From NCBI RefSeq assembly GCF_025998175.1, contig NZ_AP026695.1, forward strand, positions 1,680,581-1,744,580: 64,000 bases of DNA, read 5' to 3'. The notes under the pieces are model-generated. The model was not told where the DNA came from. It saw only the letters and a list, made by a program, of their open reading frames with translations, and ran no database searches. Below are positions 1 to 8,836 of this stretch, piece by piece. The position numbers and the translations under genes were made by a program. This DNA comes from Nitrosopumilus zosterae (lineage in GTDB: Archaea > Thermoproteota > Nitrososphaeria > Nitrososphaerales > Nitrosopumilaceae). Position 1 is the first letter of the stretch. Each line of letters starts with the position of its first letter.

Positions 1-620
1 GTACCAACAACAAATTTTCCCGCTTCTTCAAAATTCCCTACTGTAGCAGATAAACCTATTTTTGTGAGAGGGAATTTAGAGTTAAATTCCAATCTTTCAA
101 TACTAAGTGATAGTTGAGCGCCTCTTTCACTAGAAAGTAGTTCATGAACTTCATCAATTATTATCCATTCCAAATCAGATAATGCATCAAGCATTTTAAT
201 TTGGGTCAAAAGTATGACAAGAGTTTCTGGTGTTGTGATTAGAATGTCTGGAGGATTGTCAGTGATTTTTTTCCTATCTTTTTGTGTTGTATCCCCATGC
301 CGGATTTCAATAGACAGTTCATTTTCGTGGGCATATTTTGTAATTCTTCTAAAAACATCGCGATTTAATGCGCGCAGGGGAGTAATATAGAGAGCTTTGA
401 TTTTGCCTTGTTTTTTTGATTTTTTCAAAATTGAAAAAATAGGAATGACAGAACATTCTGTTTTTCCGGAACCAGTTGGGGCAACAACTAGACAGTCTTT
501 TTTTTGTAGAATAAAAGGTGAAGCTTGCTTCTGAATTTCAGTTAATTTAGAAAATCCAAATTTTGTAAATAAAGATTCAAGAATCTGATTTGTCTGTTGT
601 GTTTCTTTGTAATCTTTCAT
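1..620 (-). CDS. Lhr-type DEAD/DEVH-box helicase, N-terminal part (cut by window edge)
   Basis: Read on the minus strand from an ATG at 620, the frame stays open to the window edge, so only about the first 206 residues are present. Visible motifs are the Q-motif area (FGFSKLTEIQKQA), Walker A (APTGSGKT), motif Ia (TPLRALNRD), TPETL, a DEVHEL Walker B box and LSATVGN (motif III). The DEVH box together with TPETL and the SAT motif points to the Lhr (large helicase-related) group of SF2 helicases, which unwind DNA or RNA:DNA hybrids in repair. Hel308 is less likely because the motif I surroundings and DEVH fit Lhr better. The first 44 nt overlap, in another frame, a 39-codon membrane microprotein. 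Confidence 0.85.
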   Translation of the reverse strand, partial: MKDYKETQQTNQILESLFTKFGFSKLTEIQKQASPFILQKKDCLVVAPTGSGKTECSVIPIFSILKKSKKQGKIKALYITPLRALNRDVFRRITKYAHENELSIEIRHGDTTQKDRKKITDNPPDILITTPETLVILLTQIKMLDALSDLEWIIIDEVHELLSSERGAQLSLSIERLEFNSKFPLTKIGLSATVGNFEEAGKFVVG

Positions 621-696
621 AAGCAATAACACCTACCAATCCAAGTGCAAATAATACAACAGTGATTATTGGAATTGAATCAAAGATTCCTGCCAT
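577..696 (-). CDS. 39-residue single-span membrane microprotein
   Basis: An ATG at 696 opens a 39-codon frame ending in TGA at 577-579. The product starts MAGIFDSIPI, has one hydrophobic span at about residues 8-25 (ITVVLFALGLVGVIAYE) and ends in a short polar tail (RLQRNTTDKSDS), so an inner-membrane or membrane-peripheral microprotein is likely. Its last 44 nt overlap the start of the helicase gene in another frame, and it begins 23 nt from the end of the RadB-like gene, so the three could be one minus-strand transcript. I do not recognise a family. The span and start codon are seen; that it is translated is inferred from the tight packing. Confidence 0.55.
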   Translation of the reverse strand: MAGIFDSIPIITVVLFALGLVGVIAYERLQRNTTDKSDS

Positions 697-719
697 TAGA
701 CAAACTTTACGATTGACCG

Positions 720-1379
720 TTAAATATCTTCAGAATTATTAGTTAGTCCCAAGGTATTGATTGAATATGAAAAGTACTGTTTATCAAATGCTGAGTAGAT
801 TTGACCTTCAAATTTTGAGGATTTCTTAGAAAGATGGATTTTGATATGTGTAAAAGGATCAATGGCACTTTTCATATTTTCAACTTCTTGACCTTCAAGA
901 ATTCTAATCATATTAGTAATTACAATTGGAATTTTATTATTAATTGCAAATTTTGATAGTTGATTCATGTATTTCATAAACAACGAATTTTTTTCAAATA
1001 TAGATTCTTCATTTTTGTATTCATATGAAAATAAATCAGTGATATTATCAATGACTATTAATGAGAAATGATTTTTTTTAAAATTATTAATTGATTTAAT
1101 TTGTTCCGAAGTATTTCTTATTCTAGAGACTGTAATTTTGTCAAGAAAATCAAATTCTATTTCAGATTGTTTTTGAATTTCCAAAATTCTTTCAGGTCTA
1201 AACCCTCCGGTAGTATCCAAATACAAAACATTTCCACCATTTTTGATTGAATTCATACATAATTGTAAGAGAAACTGAGTTTTTCCAGTCCCATTGCCAC
1301 CAAAAATATCAACAATTATGCCACCAGAAATTCCTCCAGACAAGAATTCATCTAATTTTTGTAAACCAGTAGAGATCAT
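720..1379 (-). CDS. radB: RadB-like RecA-family ATPase
   Basis: A RecA-fold ATPase of about 219 residues with Walker A (GGNGTGKT) and Walker B (LIVIDNI), and no N-terminal helix-hairpin-helix domain, which separates it from full-length RadA. The opening MISTGLQKLDEFLSGGI matches the usual beginning of RadB and other short archaeal recombinase paralogues, so I place the start at the ATG at 1379. The frame stays open upstream to 1424, but that gives an extra hydrophobic stretch (MKFLKFFLLFLIIT) translated from AT-rich promoter DNA. The role is probably as a RadA accessory in homologous recombination. It is divergent from the Sm gene, with an 87-bp shared intergenic region. Confidence 0.75.
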   Translation of the reverse strand: MISTGLQKLDEFLSGGISGGIIVDIFGGNGTGKTQFLLQLCMNSIKNGGNVLYLDTTGGFRPERILEIQKQSEIEFDFLDKITVSRIRNTSEQIKSINNFKKNHFSLIVIDNITDLFSYEYKNEESIFEKNSLFMKYMNQLSKFAINNKIPIVITNMIRILEGQEVENMKSAIDPFTHIKIHLSKKSSKFEGQIYSAFDKQYFSYSINTLGLTNNSEDI

Positions 1380-1466
1380 TTGTGTAATTATTAGAAAAAG
1401 AAGAAAAAATTTAAGGAATTTCAATTTTCACAAAGGAGGTAAGGCTTTTATTCTAGAGAAAAAAGT

Positions 1467-1733
1467 TTGAAAACAAGTGAACAATTAGTGTCCCAATCAA
1501 ATAGTGCAAAAAGACCTCTAACAACTCTTCAAAAAAGTACAAAGAAGAAAGTTACAGTAAGACTGAAAAATGAAGTAGAGTACAAGGGAAAAATGGATAA
1601 TGTTGATTCATACATGAATCTGATTATGACTGATGCTGAAGAGCTTCATGATGGTAAAACAATTGCAAATTATGGAAGAGTAATCGTAAGAGGCAACAAC
1701 GTATTATTCATCAAACTAGAAAATGAACTCTAG
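1467..1733 (+). CDS. Sm/LSm-like RNA-binding protein
   Basis: 88 residues with a basic, flexible N-terminal tail of about 25 residues followed by the Sm fold. Sm1 is visible as VTVRLKNEVEYKGKMDNVDSY and Sm2 as the terminal IVRGNNVLFIKL, the archaeal form of the RG-containing motif. Family members form heptameric or hexameric rings that bind U-rich RNA. The only start codon in frame after the TAA at 1440-1442 is TTG at 1467. A strong GGAGGT lies at 1435-1440, about 26 nt upstream, too far for a normal Shine-Dalgarno contact. It is followed 17 nt later by metK. Confidence 0.88.
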   Translation: MKTSEQLVSQSNSAKRPLTTLQKSTKKKVTVRLKNEVEYKGKMDNVDSYMNLIMTDAEELHDGKTIANYGRVIVRGNNVLFIKLENEL

Positions 1734-1749
1734 TTAACAGTGTGATTTT

Positions 1750-2916
1750 ATGACCAATAGTTTTCTATTTACATCTGAATCAGTAACAGAAGGACATCCA
1801 GATAAAATATGTGACAATATTTCTGATGCATTCTTAGATGAGTTTCTAAAACAAGATCCAGATTCAAGAGTGGCAGTGGAGACAATGGTCACCACAGATT
1901 TTGTAGCAGTTGCAGGAGAGGTAACATCTAAAGCAAATTTTGATAAAAAAGCTCAAGAAGAATTAGTTAGAAAAACAATTAGGGATATCGGATATAACAA
2001 CAAAGACTTGATGTTTGATACAGAAACTTGTGAAGTGACTTTGCGTCTTCATTCCCAAAGTCCAGACATCAGTCAGGGCGTTACAGCTACCAAGGAAAAA
2101 GAACAAGGTGCAGGAGATCAAGGATTAATGTTTGGATATGCTACAAACGAAACAAAAGAACTCATGCCAATGCCAATTTTACTTTCACAAAAACTTGCAC
2201 AGAAATTAGCAGAGGTCAGGAAAAACAATATTCTTCCTTGGGCTAGACCTGATGGAAAAACACAAGTCTCTGTAAGGTATGAAGACAACAAACCAATAAG
2301 AATTGAGACTGTTGTAGTTTCAACACAGCATGCTCCAGAAATTTCTCAAGAAGAGATTGCAAAGGAAGTCATCGACAAAGTAATCAAACCTGTTCTAGGA
2401 AATCTTTGGAATGATGAAATTAAAATCCACATAAATCCAACAGGGAAGTTTGTAATTGGCGGCCCACATGGAGATGCAGGTTTAACTGGAAGAAAAATTA
2501 TTGTTGATACCTATGGAGGATTCGGAAGACATGGGGGAGGAGCTTTTTCAGGAAAGGATCCATCCAAAGTTGATAGATCTGCATGTTACATGTGTAGATA
2601 TATTGCAAAAAATCTTGTTGCAGCAGAACTAGCTGATAGGTGTGAAGTACAACTTGCATATGCAATAGGAGTTGCAGAACCAGTATCACTTTATGTCAAT
2701 ACTTTTGGAACAAATAAGATTCCAGAAAATGAAATAGAAAAATTAGTCAGAAAGAATTTTGATATGAAACCATCAGGTATTATCTCTCAATTAGATTTGA
2801 AAAGACCAATTTACAAAAAAACGGCATCATACGGTCACTTTGGAAGAAATGAGCCTGAATTTACTTGGGAAAAAACAGACAAGGCTGAAACATTAAAGCA
2901 GTCTGCTGGACTCTAA
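1750..2916 (+). CDS. metK: S-adenosylmethionine synthetase, bacterial/eukaryal type
   Basis: 388 residues, the normal length of the MetK family. It makes SAM from ATP and methionine in the cytoplasm. Signature motifs are [16 protein letters not shown] at the N-terminus, [12 protein letters not shown] near residue 120, and [17 protein letters not shown] near residue 265. These belong to the bacterial/eukaryal MAT class, not the divergent archaeal MAT (COG1812). The neighbouring cobalamin genes encode several SAM-dependent methyltransferases, so a supply link is plausible but inferred. The last 24 nt overlap the 3' end of the convergent SDR-like gene. Confidence 0.96.
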   Translation: MTNSFLFTSESVTEGHPDKICDNISDAFLDEFLKQDPDSRVAVETMVTTDFVAVAGEVTSKANFDKKAQEELVRKTIRDIGYNNKDLMFDTETCEVTLRLHSQSPDISQGVTATKEKEQGAGDQGLMFGYATNETKELMPMPILLSQKLAQKLAEVRKNNILPWARPDGKTQVSVRYEDNKPIRIETVVVSTQHAPEISQEEIAKEVIDKVIKPVLGNLWNDEIKIHINPTGKFVIGGPHGDAGLTGRKIIVDTYGGFGRHGGGAFSGKDPSKVDRSACYMCRYIAKNLVAAELADRCEVQLAYAIGVAEPVSLYVNTFGTNKIPENEIEKLVRKNFDMKPSGIISQLDLKRPIYKKTASYGHFGRNEPEFTWEKTDKAETLKQSAGL

Positions 2917-3774
2917 TAATTCTACAACAGACTCAAAATTTATTCCAGTTAATTTTTTTAGTTTGTTGTGATTGCCCCTGAAATTACCAATAAGAATATT
3001 GAGATCATCTATTCCAAAATCTGATTTTGGGTTAGTAATAGCATCATGATAAGAATCTTCTAAATTTATTTTTTTAATCCTGGTGTTTGTTCTTTTTGAG
3101 AATAATCTAACATATTCTTCAAAGCTGATATTATCAGGACCTACAAGATCAATTATTCTGTTTCGGTACTTTGTTTCAGTAATTGATTTGAAAATAATTT
3201 TTACAACATCATTAATGTGAATTGGTTGAATTTTATAATTTCCAGAACCAGGAATTTTAATTAATCCTTTTTTGATCTGTTTGTGAAGAGATTTTGTAAG
3301 CAAGTCATCTTTTCCTACAATAAACGAAGGCCTGAAAATAGTATAATTAATTCCTGAATCGATAATAATTTTTTCAGCTTGATACTTAGAAATGAAATAC
3401 CCTAAAGAAGTAGTTGCTGATACGCCTAAACCACTAAGATAAACAATTTTTTTGATTTTTGCTTTTTTACTCAAATTTACCATATGACTTGTAAATTCAA
3501 CATTTGTTCTTTCATAATCAATGTTTACTGATTGCTTTCCAATTCCGATGAGATGAACCAGGGCATCAGAATTTTTGATTTTTTTTAAAAGTTTTTTTTC
3601 CTCATAATTTTCTGAAATAATTTTAGTCTCATTTTTGAATTGATTAAAATTCTTTCTAGATATTGAAACTAATTCAATATTTTGTTCAGATAAATACTTT
3701 CTAAGATTTCTTGAAACAAAACCGGTTGCTCCAGTAACAACTATCTTTCTAAGTTTATTCATAATATCTTTCAT
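2893..3774 (-). CDS. NAD(P)-binding atypical SDR (NDUFA9/NmrA-like epimerase family)
   Basis: About 293 residues. The N-terminal Rossmann motif [17 protein letters not shown] (TGxxGxxG type) and [11 protein letters not shown] in the middle place it in the extended/atypical SDR families related to complex I subunit NDUFA9 and NAD-dependent epimerases. [13 protein letters not shown] supplies the YxxxK motif. The first ATG is at 3774; a second at 3762 ([11 protein letters not shown]) puts the nucleotide-binding strand in the usual place and is equally possible. The substrate cannot be told; lipid, quinone or sugar-nucleotide roles are known in the group. It is convergent with metK and divergent from cbiD. 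Confidence 0.75.
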   Translation of the reverse strand: MKDIMNKLRKIVVTGATGFVSRNLRKYLSEQNIELVSISRKNFNQFKNETKIISENYEEKKLLKKIKNSDALVHLIGIGKQSVNIDYERTNVEFTSHMVNLSKKAKIKKIVYLSGLGVSATTSLGYFISKYQAEKIIIDSGINYTIFRPSFIVGKDDLLTKSLHKQIKKGLIKIPGSGNYKIQPIHINDVVKIIFKSITETKYRNRIIDLVGPDNISFEEYVRLFSKRTNTRIKKINLEDSYHDAITNPKSDFGIDDLNILIGNFRGNHNKLKKLTGINFESVVELLESSRLL

Positions 3775-3794
3775 CGAGTTTTAATTTTAAATCT

Positions 3795-3806
3795 ATTTAG
3801 CTAAAT
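3795..3806. promoter_or_regulatory. 12-bp palindrome in the SDR/cbiD divergent intergenic region
   Basis: ATTTAGCTAAAT is a perfect 12-bp palindrome in the 82-bp gap between the divergent SDR-like gene and cbiD. The 12-mer TTAGCTAAATTT spanning it (3797-3808) recurs at 45133-45144, in the divergent gap between the MurI-like gene and cdvB. An operator role is only a guess in such AT-rich DNA. Confidence 0.25.
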
Positions 3807-3856
3807 TTGAAAATTTATCAAATAAGAGTTAATACAGCAAAATAAATACAATTAAT

Positions 3857-4945
3857 GTGGAAGAAGATAAAACAAAATTAAAGACTGGCTATACCACAGG
3901 CAGTTGTGCAACTGCTGCAGCTAAGGCAGCATTATTATCAATTATTGCTCAGAAAAAAATAGAAAGTATAGAGATATTGTTACCCAAACGATCTTTTATT
4001 CAGATTCCAGTGCATTCATGTGAATTTGGATCTGATAAAGCAAAATGCTCTGTAATTAAAGATGGCGGGGATGACCCTGATGTAACACATGGTGCCGAAA
4101 TTATTGTAGAGTTGTCACTTACAGATAAAATAAACCAACTAGAAATAGACGGAGGTGAAGGTGTAGGTATTGTTACTAAACCAGGCTTGGGTTTAGAGAT
4201 TAACAAAGCTGCAATTAATCCTGTTCCAAAAAAAATGATTAATGAAAATTTAAGAGAAATAGGAGAAAAAATTCTTGTGCAAAAAGGAATTAAAGTAATT
4301 ATTTCTGTTCCCAAAGGAAGAGAGCTAGGCCCTAAAACAGATAATCCAAGATTAGGAATCATTAATGGAATTTCTATTTTAGGAACTAGTGGAATAGTAA
4401 TTCCATTTTCTACAGCATCATATGCAGCATCAATAAGACAAAATCTAGATGTAGCAATTGCAATGGGAAATGATACAGTTGTACTTACAACTGGTGGAAG
4501 AAGTGAAGATTTTGCAAAAAAAATAGTAAACTTGCCTGATCATTGCTTTGTGCAAATGGGAGATTTTTCAGGATATACAATTCAACAATGCGCTAAAAAG
4601 AATATCAAAAAAGCATATGTTGTAGGATTCATCGGGAAACTGGCAAAAATGGCTGCAGGTGTTAAACAGACTCATGTTAAAGGTTCTAAAGTAGATATGA
4701 TGTTTCTATCAAAATTAGCAGAAAAAGCAAATGCCAATGAGAATGTAATAGAGAGTATTAAAAAAGCAAATACTGCAAGGCATGTTTCTGAAATTATTAT
4801 GGAAAACAGAGTAGATGGATTTTTTGAGTTGATTTGTACTGAAACATACAAGCATATGAGAAATCATTCAGAACAAAAAGTTCCAATCGATGTTATTTTA
4901 TTTGATTTTGATGGAAATATTTTGGCGAGAAAATCAGAAGAGTAA
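3857..4945 (+). CDS. cbiD: Cobalt-precorrin-5B (C1)-methyltransferase
   Basis: 362 residues, full length. The N-terminal LKTGYTTGSCATAAAKAA is the CbiD hallmark; LTTGGRSEDFAKK and GFIGKLAKMAAGVKQTH are further family blocks. The enzyme methylates C1 of cobalt-precorrin-5B from SAM in the anaerobic (early cobalt insertion) pathway of the cytoplasm. The start is GTG at 3857. It opens the block cbiD-cbiG-cbiX-cbiC, each gene close to or overlapping the next, which suggests one operon. Confidence 0.95.
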   Translation: MEEDKTKLKTGYTTGSCATAAAKAALLSIIAQKKIESIEILLPKRSFIQIPVHSCEFGSDKAKCSVIKDGGDDPDVTHGAEIIVELSLTDKINQLEIDGGEGVGIVTKPGLGLEINKAAINPVPKKMINENLREIGEKILVQKGIKVIISVPKGRELGPKTDNPRLGIINGISILGTSGIVIPFSTASYAASIRQNLDVAIAMGNDTVVLTTGGRSEDFAKKIVNLPDHCFVQMGDFSGYTIQQCAKKNIKKAYVVGFIGKLAKMAAGVKQTHVKGSKVDMMFLSKLAEKANANENVIESIKKANTARHVSEIIMENRVDGFFELICTETYKHMRNHSEQKVPIDVILFDFDGNILARKSEE

Positions 4946-4976
4946 GGTATTTTATTAAAGTTGGAAGGTTTTGATT

Positions 4977-6029
4977 ATGGATAAAACTTCAGTTCTTGCA
5001 ATTACTAAAAACGGAGTAAAAATTGGAGAGAATCTTAAAAAAATATTTCCTGACTGGAATATCTTTGCACCCTCAAAATTTTCAGATGAAAAAAATGATA
5101 TTATTTGGTATCATGAATCCACATCAGAGAAAATAGTTGAACTTTTTAAGAACAGCAATGCCCTGATATGCCTCTTTTCTTTGGGTGCCGTAATTAGGCT
5201 AATTGCACCTCATTTGAAAGACAAAAAAACAGATCCGGCCGTAATTGTAATTGACGATAAGACAAATTTTGTAATTAGCGTATTATCAGGACATATTGGA
5301 GGGGCAAACGAGCTAACTCAAGAAATCGCAGATAAATTACAAGCTTTACCAGTTATCACTACGGCTGCAGATGTTAACAAAACCATAGCAGTGGATCTGG
5401 TTGGAAGAGAATTTAATTGGAAAATAGACGATGATGCAACTGTCACAAAGATTAGTGCACACATGGTAAATGAAGAGCCAATAGGGATATTTCAGGATGC
5501 AGGTAACAAAAATTGGTTCAAGGAATTACCAAAGAATGTTTCAATTTATAAAAATCTAGATGATTTAAAAAAATCAAACTCAAAAGCGTATCTAATTATT
5601 TCTGACAGAGTAGTTGACGAAGAAATATCTAAAGAGTCTGTGATTTATCGTCCTCCAAGCTTAGTCATAGGAATTGGATTACATTGGGATACCACAAAAG
5701 AAACAATCAAAGAAGGAATCGAAAATTGTTTAGAAAAGTTCAAGCTCAGCTCAAAATCTATTGCAAAATTAGTCTCAATCAAAAAACCTCAAGACGTGCA
5801 AGGATTGATTGATCTTGGAAAAGAAATGAGAATTCCAGTCGAATACGTAAACAGGGAGGATTTAGCTGAGATATCTGCACCAAACCCATCAGATGCTGTC
5901 AAAGCATTTGAGGGAACCGCAAGTGTTTCAGAGGCTGCCGCAATGAAAGTTTCTGGAGGAGATTTGATTGTAGAAAAGCAGAAATTCCCACCTAATTTGA
6001 CCATAGCAATAGCGAGGATTGTGAATTGA
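4977..6029 (+). CDS. cbiG: Cobalt-precorrin-5A hydrolase
   Basis: About 350 residues. CbiG opens the delta-lactone of cobalt-precorrin-5A and releases acetaldehyde, the step just before CbiD. LFSLGAVIRLIAPHLKDK and SGHIGGANELTQEIA in the N-terminal half, and VIGIGLHWDTTKETI and EGTASVSEAAAM in the C-terminal half, are the usual CbiG N- and C-domain blocks. A TTG at 4971 is in frame, but the ATG at 4977 follows a GGAAGG at 4963-4968 and gives the expected MDKTSVLAIT start. Its TGA overlaps the TTG start of cbiX by 4 nt, implying translational coupling. Confidence 0.93.
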   Translation: MDKTSVLAITKNGVKIGENLKKIFPDWNIFAPSKFSDEKNDIIWYHESTSEKIVELFKNSNALICLFSLGAVIRLIAPHLKDKKTDPAVIVIDDKTNFVISVLSGHIGGANELTQEIADKLQALPVITTAADVNKTIAVDLVGREFNWKIDDDATVTKISAHMVNEEPIGIFQDAGNKNWFKELPKNVSIYKNLDDLKKSNSKAYLIISDRVVDEEISKESVIYRPPSLVIGIGLHWDTTKETIKEGIENCLEKFKLSSKSIAKLVSIKKPQDVQGLIDLGKEMRIPVEYVNREDLAEISAPNPSDAVKAFEGTASVSEAAAMKVSGGDLIVEKQKFPPNLTIAIARIVN

Positions 6030-6778
6030 AGCGAGGATTATTACTAATTGACAGAGGAAGCAGAGAAAGGGAGGCATCTGAAGAATTAGAGGCCATTTGC
6101 CAGGGAATTAAGAAGAGAGGAGATTATGTTTTTACTGATTTTTGCTTTCTCGAGGTAGAACCACCATATATTGAAGATGGGATTTCCAAATGTCTCAAAG
6201 AGGATATTGATTCATTAACTATAGTTCCTTATTTTTTGTATCCAGGTAAAAAAGTAAAAAATGCAGTAACAGATGTAATGAAGTTCCAAAAAGACACGAA
6301 TGTGAAATTTGTTGTTACAAAACCAATGAGCATGCATAAAACTCTAGTTGACATTGTAGAAAATAGAATATCTACAACGTTAGAAGAGAATAACGTGGAA
6401 CTTTCAAAAAAAGAAGTAGATGTAATGATAATTGGGCACGGTAGTAAAGATCCTAATGCACAAATGTCATTGAATTACATTGTAAATGAATTAAAAGATT
6501 TGTATAGAAATGTAAGTAGATGTTGGTTAGAAATAGAACAACCGGATATTGTTGAGGGAATCAAAAAGTGTGAAAAAGACAATCCCAAAGTGTTGATTAT
6601 TGTTTTTTATTTTCTTCATGAGGGAGCTCATGTAAAAACAGATATCAATAATGATTTGATTCCCGCATTGGAAAATTCCAAGATGAAAAAAACTTTCATC
6701 ACCAAACATTTGGGAAGCGATCAAAAAATGATAGACTTGATATTAGAAAGAGCAAAGGAAGTAGAAAATGCAAACTAA
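6026..6778 (+). CDS. cbiX: Two-domain CbiX-like cobaltochelatase with a degenerate N-terminal half
   Basis: 250 residues forming two chelatase-like halves (about 1-120 and 130-250). CbiX inserts Co2+ into sirohydrochlorin. In the C-terminal half both metal-binding histidines are visible: H138 in IIGHGSKDPNA and H202 in HEGAHVKTD. In the N-terminal half the matching positions are R10 (LLIDRGSRE) and K76 (LYPGKKVKN), so that half cannot coordinate metal in the known way. The start is TTG at 6026 inside the end of cbiG; the 3' end overlaps cbiC by 11 nt. The pathway context supports cobalt chelation. A related sirohydrochlorin ferrochelatase cannot be excluded by sequence alone. Confidence 0.85.
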   Translation: MKRGLLLIDRGSREREASEELEAICQGIKKRGDYVFTDFCFLEVEPPYIEDGISKCLKEDIDSLTIVPYFLYPGKKVKNAVTDVMKFQKDTNVKFVVTKPMSMHKTLVDIVENRISTTLEENNVELSKKEVDVMIIGHGSKDPNAQMSLNYIVNELKDLYRNVSRCWLEIEQPDIVEGIKKCEKDNPKVLIIVFYFLHEGAHVKTDINNDLIPALENSKMKKTFITKHLGSDQKMIDLILERAKEVENAN

Positions 6779-7406
6779 GAAGGGTCAATCTATTGAAGAT
6801 GCAAGCATGCAAATGATTGAAGATGAAATTGGCGTACACCAATATAATGAAAAAGAATGGCCCATTGTAAGAAGAATAATTCATTCAACGGCAGATTTTG
6901 ATTTTGCGGATAAAAATAAAATAATTTTTCACAAAGATGCGATTCAAAGTGGCATGAATGCTTTGAGAAACGGTTGCAGCATAGTAGTTGATGTGAATGG
7001 AGTGATAGGCGGACTGAATAAACAAAATCCCAAAGATTTTGGAAATAACATAGTTTGTAATATTTCAAGTCCTGAAATTATGGAATTGGCAAAAAAAGAA
7101 GGAAAAACACGCTCTCAGGTATCAATGAGAGCCGCTATATCGGATATCGAGGGTGGAGTTGTGGCAATTGGAAATGCGCCTACCGCCTTGCTGGAAGTGA
7201 TTCAGATGGTAAAAGAAGGCATAGTCAAGCCTGCATTGATTATTGGAATTCCAGTAGGATTCATCTGTGCTGCAGAATCAAAAGAGGAGCTATCAAAGTT
7301 AGAAATTCCATTTATCACAAATATTGGTAGAAAAGGTGGAAGTTCATCAGCTTCTGCAATAATTAATGCCATATTCAAGCTTATTAGAGCAGAATCATCG
7401 TCTTGA
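6768..7406 (+). CDS. cbiC: Cobalt-precorrin-8 methylmutase
   Basis: 212 residues, normal for CbiC/CobH. The enzyme moves the methyl group from C11 to C12 to give cobyrinic acid. RRIIHSTADFDFAD contains the catalytic histidine region, and AIGNAPTALLEVI and PVGFICAAESKEEL are conserved family blocks. The start overlaps the end of cbiX by 11 nt; the end overlaps the convergent cbiA by 12 nt. It is the last gene of the forward cobalamin block. Confidence 0.95.
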   Translation: MQTKKGQSIEDASMQMIEDEIGVHQYNEKEWPIVRRIIHSTADFDFADKNKIIFHKDAIQSGMNALRNGCSIVVDVNGVIGGLNKQNPKDFGNNIVCNISSPEIMELAKKEGKTRSQVSMRAAISDIEGGVVAIGNAPTALLEVIQMVKEGIVKPALIIGIPVGFICAAESKEELSKLEIPFITNIGRKGGSSSASAIINAIFKLIRAESSS

Positions 7407-8750
7407 ATATTCCAAGCAATTTTTAACAAAAATTTGGGCATAGTTAGAGCTATCAAAATAGAGATGACCGTATGATGCAAGTGTATTGTATTCAATCATT
7501 CCATCCTGATGTTTTTGTATTCCCTCACCAATTTCCAATGTATAGGCAAATTTAGAATCGTTAGAAATTGAATCTAATTGAGAATAATGAAATTCGTGAC
7601 CTTGAAAATTGTGTAATTTTTCTGAAATTAGATTTTTCTTACAAATCCTTCCTTTTGTATAGTTTAGTCTCATTTTTTTGGTCATTTTTGTTTCAGCATC
7701 GAATATGCCCACCATTTTGTGTTTTTTATTATTAGATAGAATAGACTTTGTCAGATACATCAACCCACCACATTCTGCATAAATTGGTAAATTATCTTCA
7801 GATAATTTTTTAATGGTTTTTTTCATAATTTGATTTTTTTCTAATGAACTACCTAAAATCTCAGGAAACCCTCCTCCAATGTATAATCCATCACATTTTG
7901 GAATTTCTCTATCTTCCACTGGACTAAAAAATTTAAGATTAGCCCCTTCACGTTGCAATGCTTTTAGATTATCTTGATAATAGAAATTAAATGAAGTGTC
8001 AAGTGCTACTGCAATTGTAGTTTTTGTTTTTTTAGCTATAGGTTTTGGTTTTTTTTCTAAGGGAGTTGCACTTTTTGAAATTTTAATTATTTGTTGAACA
8101 TCCACATACTGTGAAATGATTTTCGAAATTCTTTGAATTTTAGTTTTTAGTGATTTATCATCTAGTGTTGAAATCAATCCAAGATGGCGCGATTCTAAAT
8201 TTAATTCCGGATTCTTTGGAATAACACCTATGATTGGAATTTTAGTTTTTTCTAATGCACTTTTACACAAAAGCTCATGCTTTTTGCTTCCTATTTTATT
8301 TAGAATTATGCCTACAATTCCTGAATTTCTGTGAAATTTGATAAAGCCAAGTGCCGTTGCAGCAATTGAACGTGATGTTTTGCTTGCATCTAAAATCAAT
8401 ATGACGGGAGATTTCGTAATGGAGGCCACATGATGTGTACTAGCATAATTTGTATCTCCACCAAATCCATCATAGTATCCCATTACGCCTTCAATCACAG
8501 ATACGCTAGAGTTTGAATTTAAAACAAAACTATCTAATAGCTGGTTTTTTCCCATTAACCATACATCCAAGTTGTACGTTTCTTTTTTTGAAACGCTTGA
8601 AAGGTAACTAGGATCTATATAATCAGGACCCACTTTAAAGGGTTGAACAGAATAACCTTCTTTTTGTAAAGAATGAATTATCGAACATGTAATGGATGTT
8701 TTTCCAACTCCACTTGTTGCACCTGCAATTACAATTCTAGGAATTTTCAA
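7395..8750 (-). CDS. cbiA: Cobyrinic acid a,c-diamide synthase
   Basis: 451 residues with two domains: an N-terminal dethiobiotin-synthetase-like ATPase (IAGATSGVGKTSIT as Walker A, KVGPDYIDP) and a C-terminal class I glutamine amidotransferase with the nucleophile in YAECGGLMYL near residue 326. It amidates the a and c side chains of cobyrinate using glutamine and ATP. The start is TTG at 8750; no in-frame ATG lies close by. It runs convergent to cbiC, with a 12-nt overlap, so it is expressed separately from the forward block. GGGFPEILGSSLE is the typical linker to the amidotransferase half. Confidence 0.94.
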   Translation of the reverse strand: MKIPRIVIAGATSGVGKTSITCSIIHSLQKEGYSVQPFKVGPDYIDPSYLSSVSKKETYNLDVWLMGKNQLLDSFVLNSNSSVSVIEGVMGYYDGFGGDTNYASTHHVASITKSPVILILDASKTSRSIAATALGFIKFHRNSGIVGIILNKIGSKKHELLCKSALEKTKIPIIGVIPKNPELNLESRHLGLISTLDDKSLKTKIQRISKIISQYVDVQQIIKISKSATPLEKKPKPIAKKTKTTIAVALDTSFNFYYQDNLKALQREGANLKFFSPVEDREIPKCDGLYIGGGFPEILGSSLEKNQIMKKTIKKLSEDNLPIYAECGGLMYLTKSILSNNKKHKMVGIFDAETKMTKKMRLNYTKGRICKKNLISEKLHNFQGHEFHYSQLDSISNDSKFAYTLEIGEGIQKHQDGMIEYNTLASYGHLYFDSSNYAQIFVKNCLEYSRR

Positions 8751-8836
8751 TTTGCATGACTATAATCATTTTTTATTTAAACTGATGCCTTTGGGTAATA
8801 CTCAATGTTTTTAGCAAGATTGTTTGGATAGGAATT

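Noticed and set aside
1380-1424. Longer RadB-like start with a signal-peptide-like N-terminus
   Set aside because: RecA-family ATPases are cytoplasmic and normally begin near MISTG; the extra hydrophobic stretch is translated AT-rich promoter DNA.
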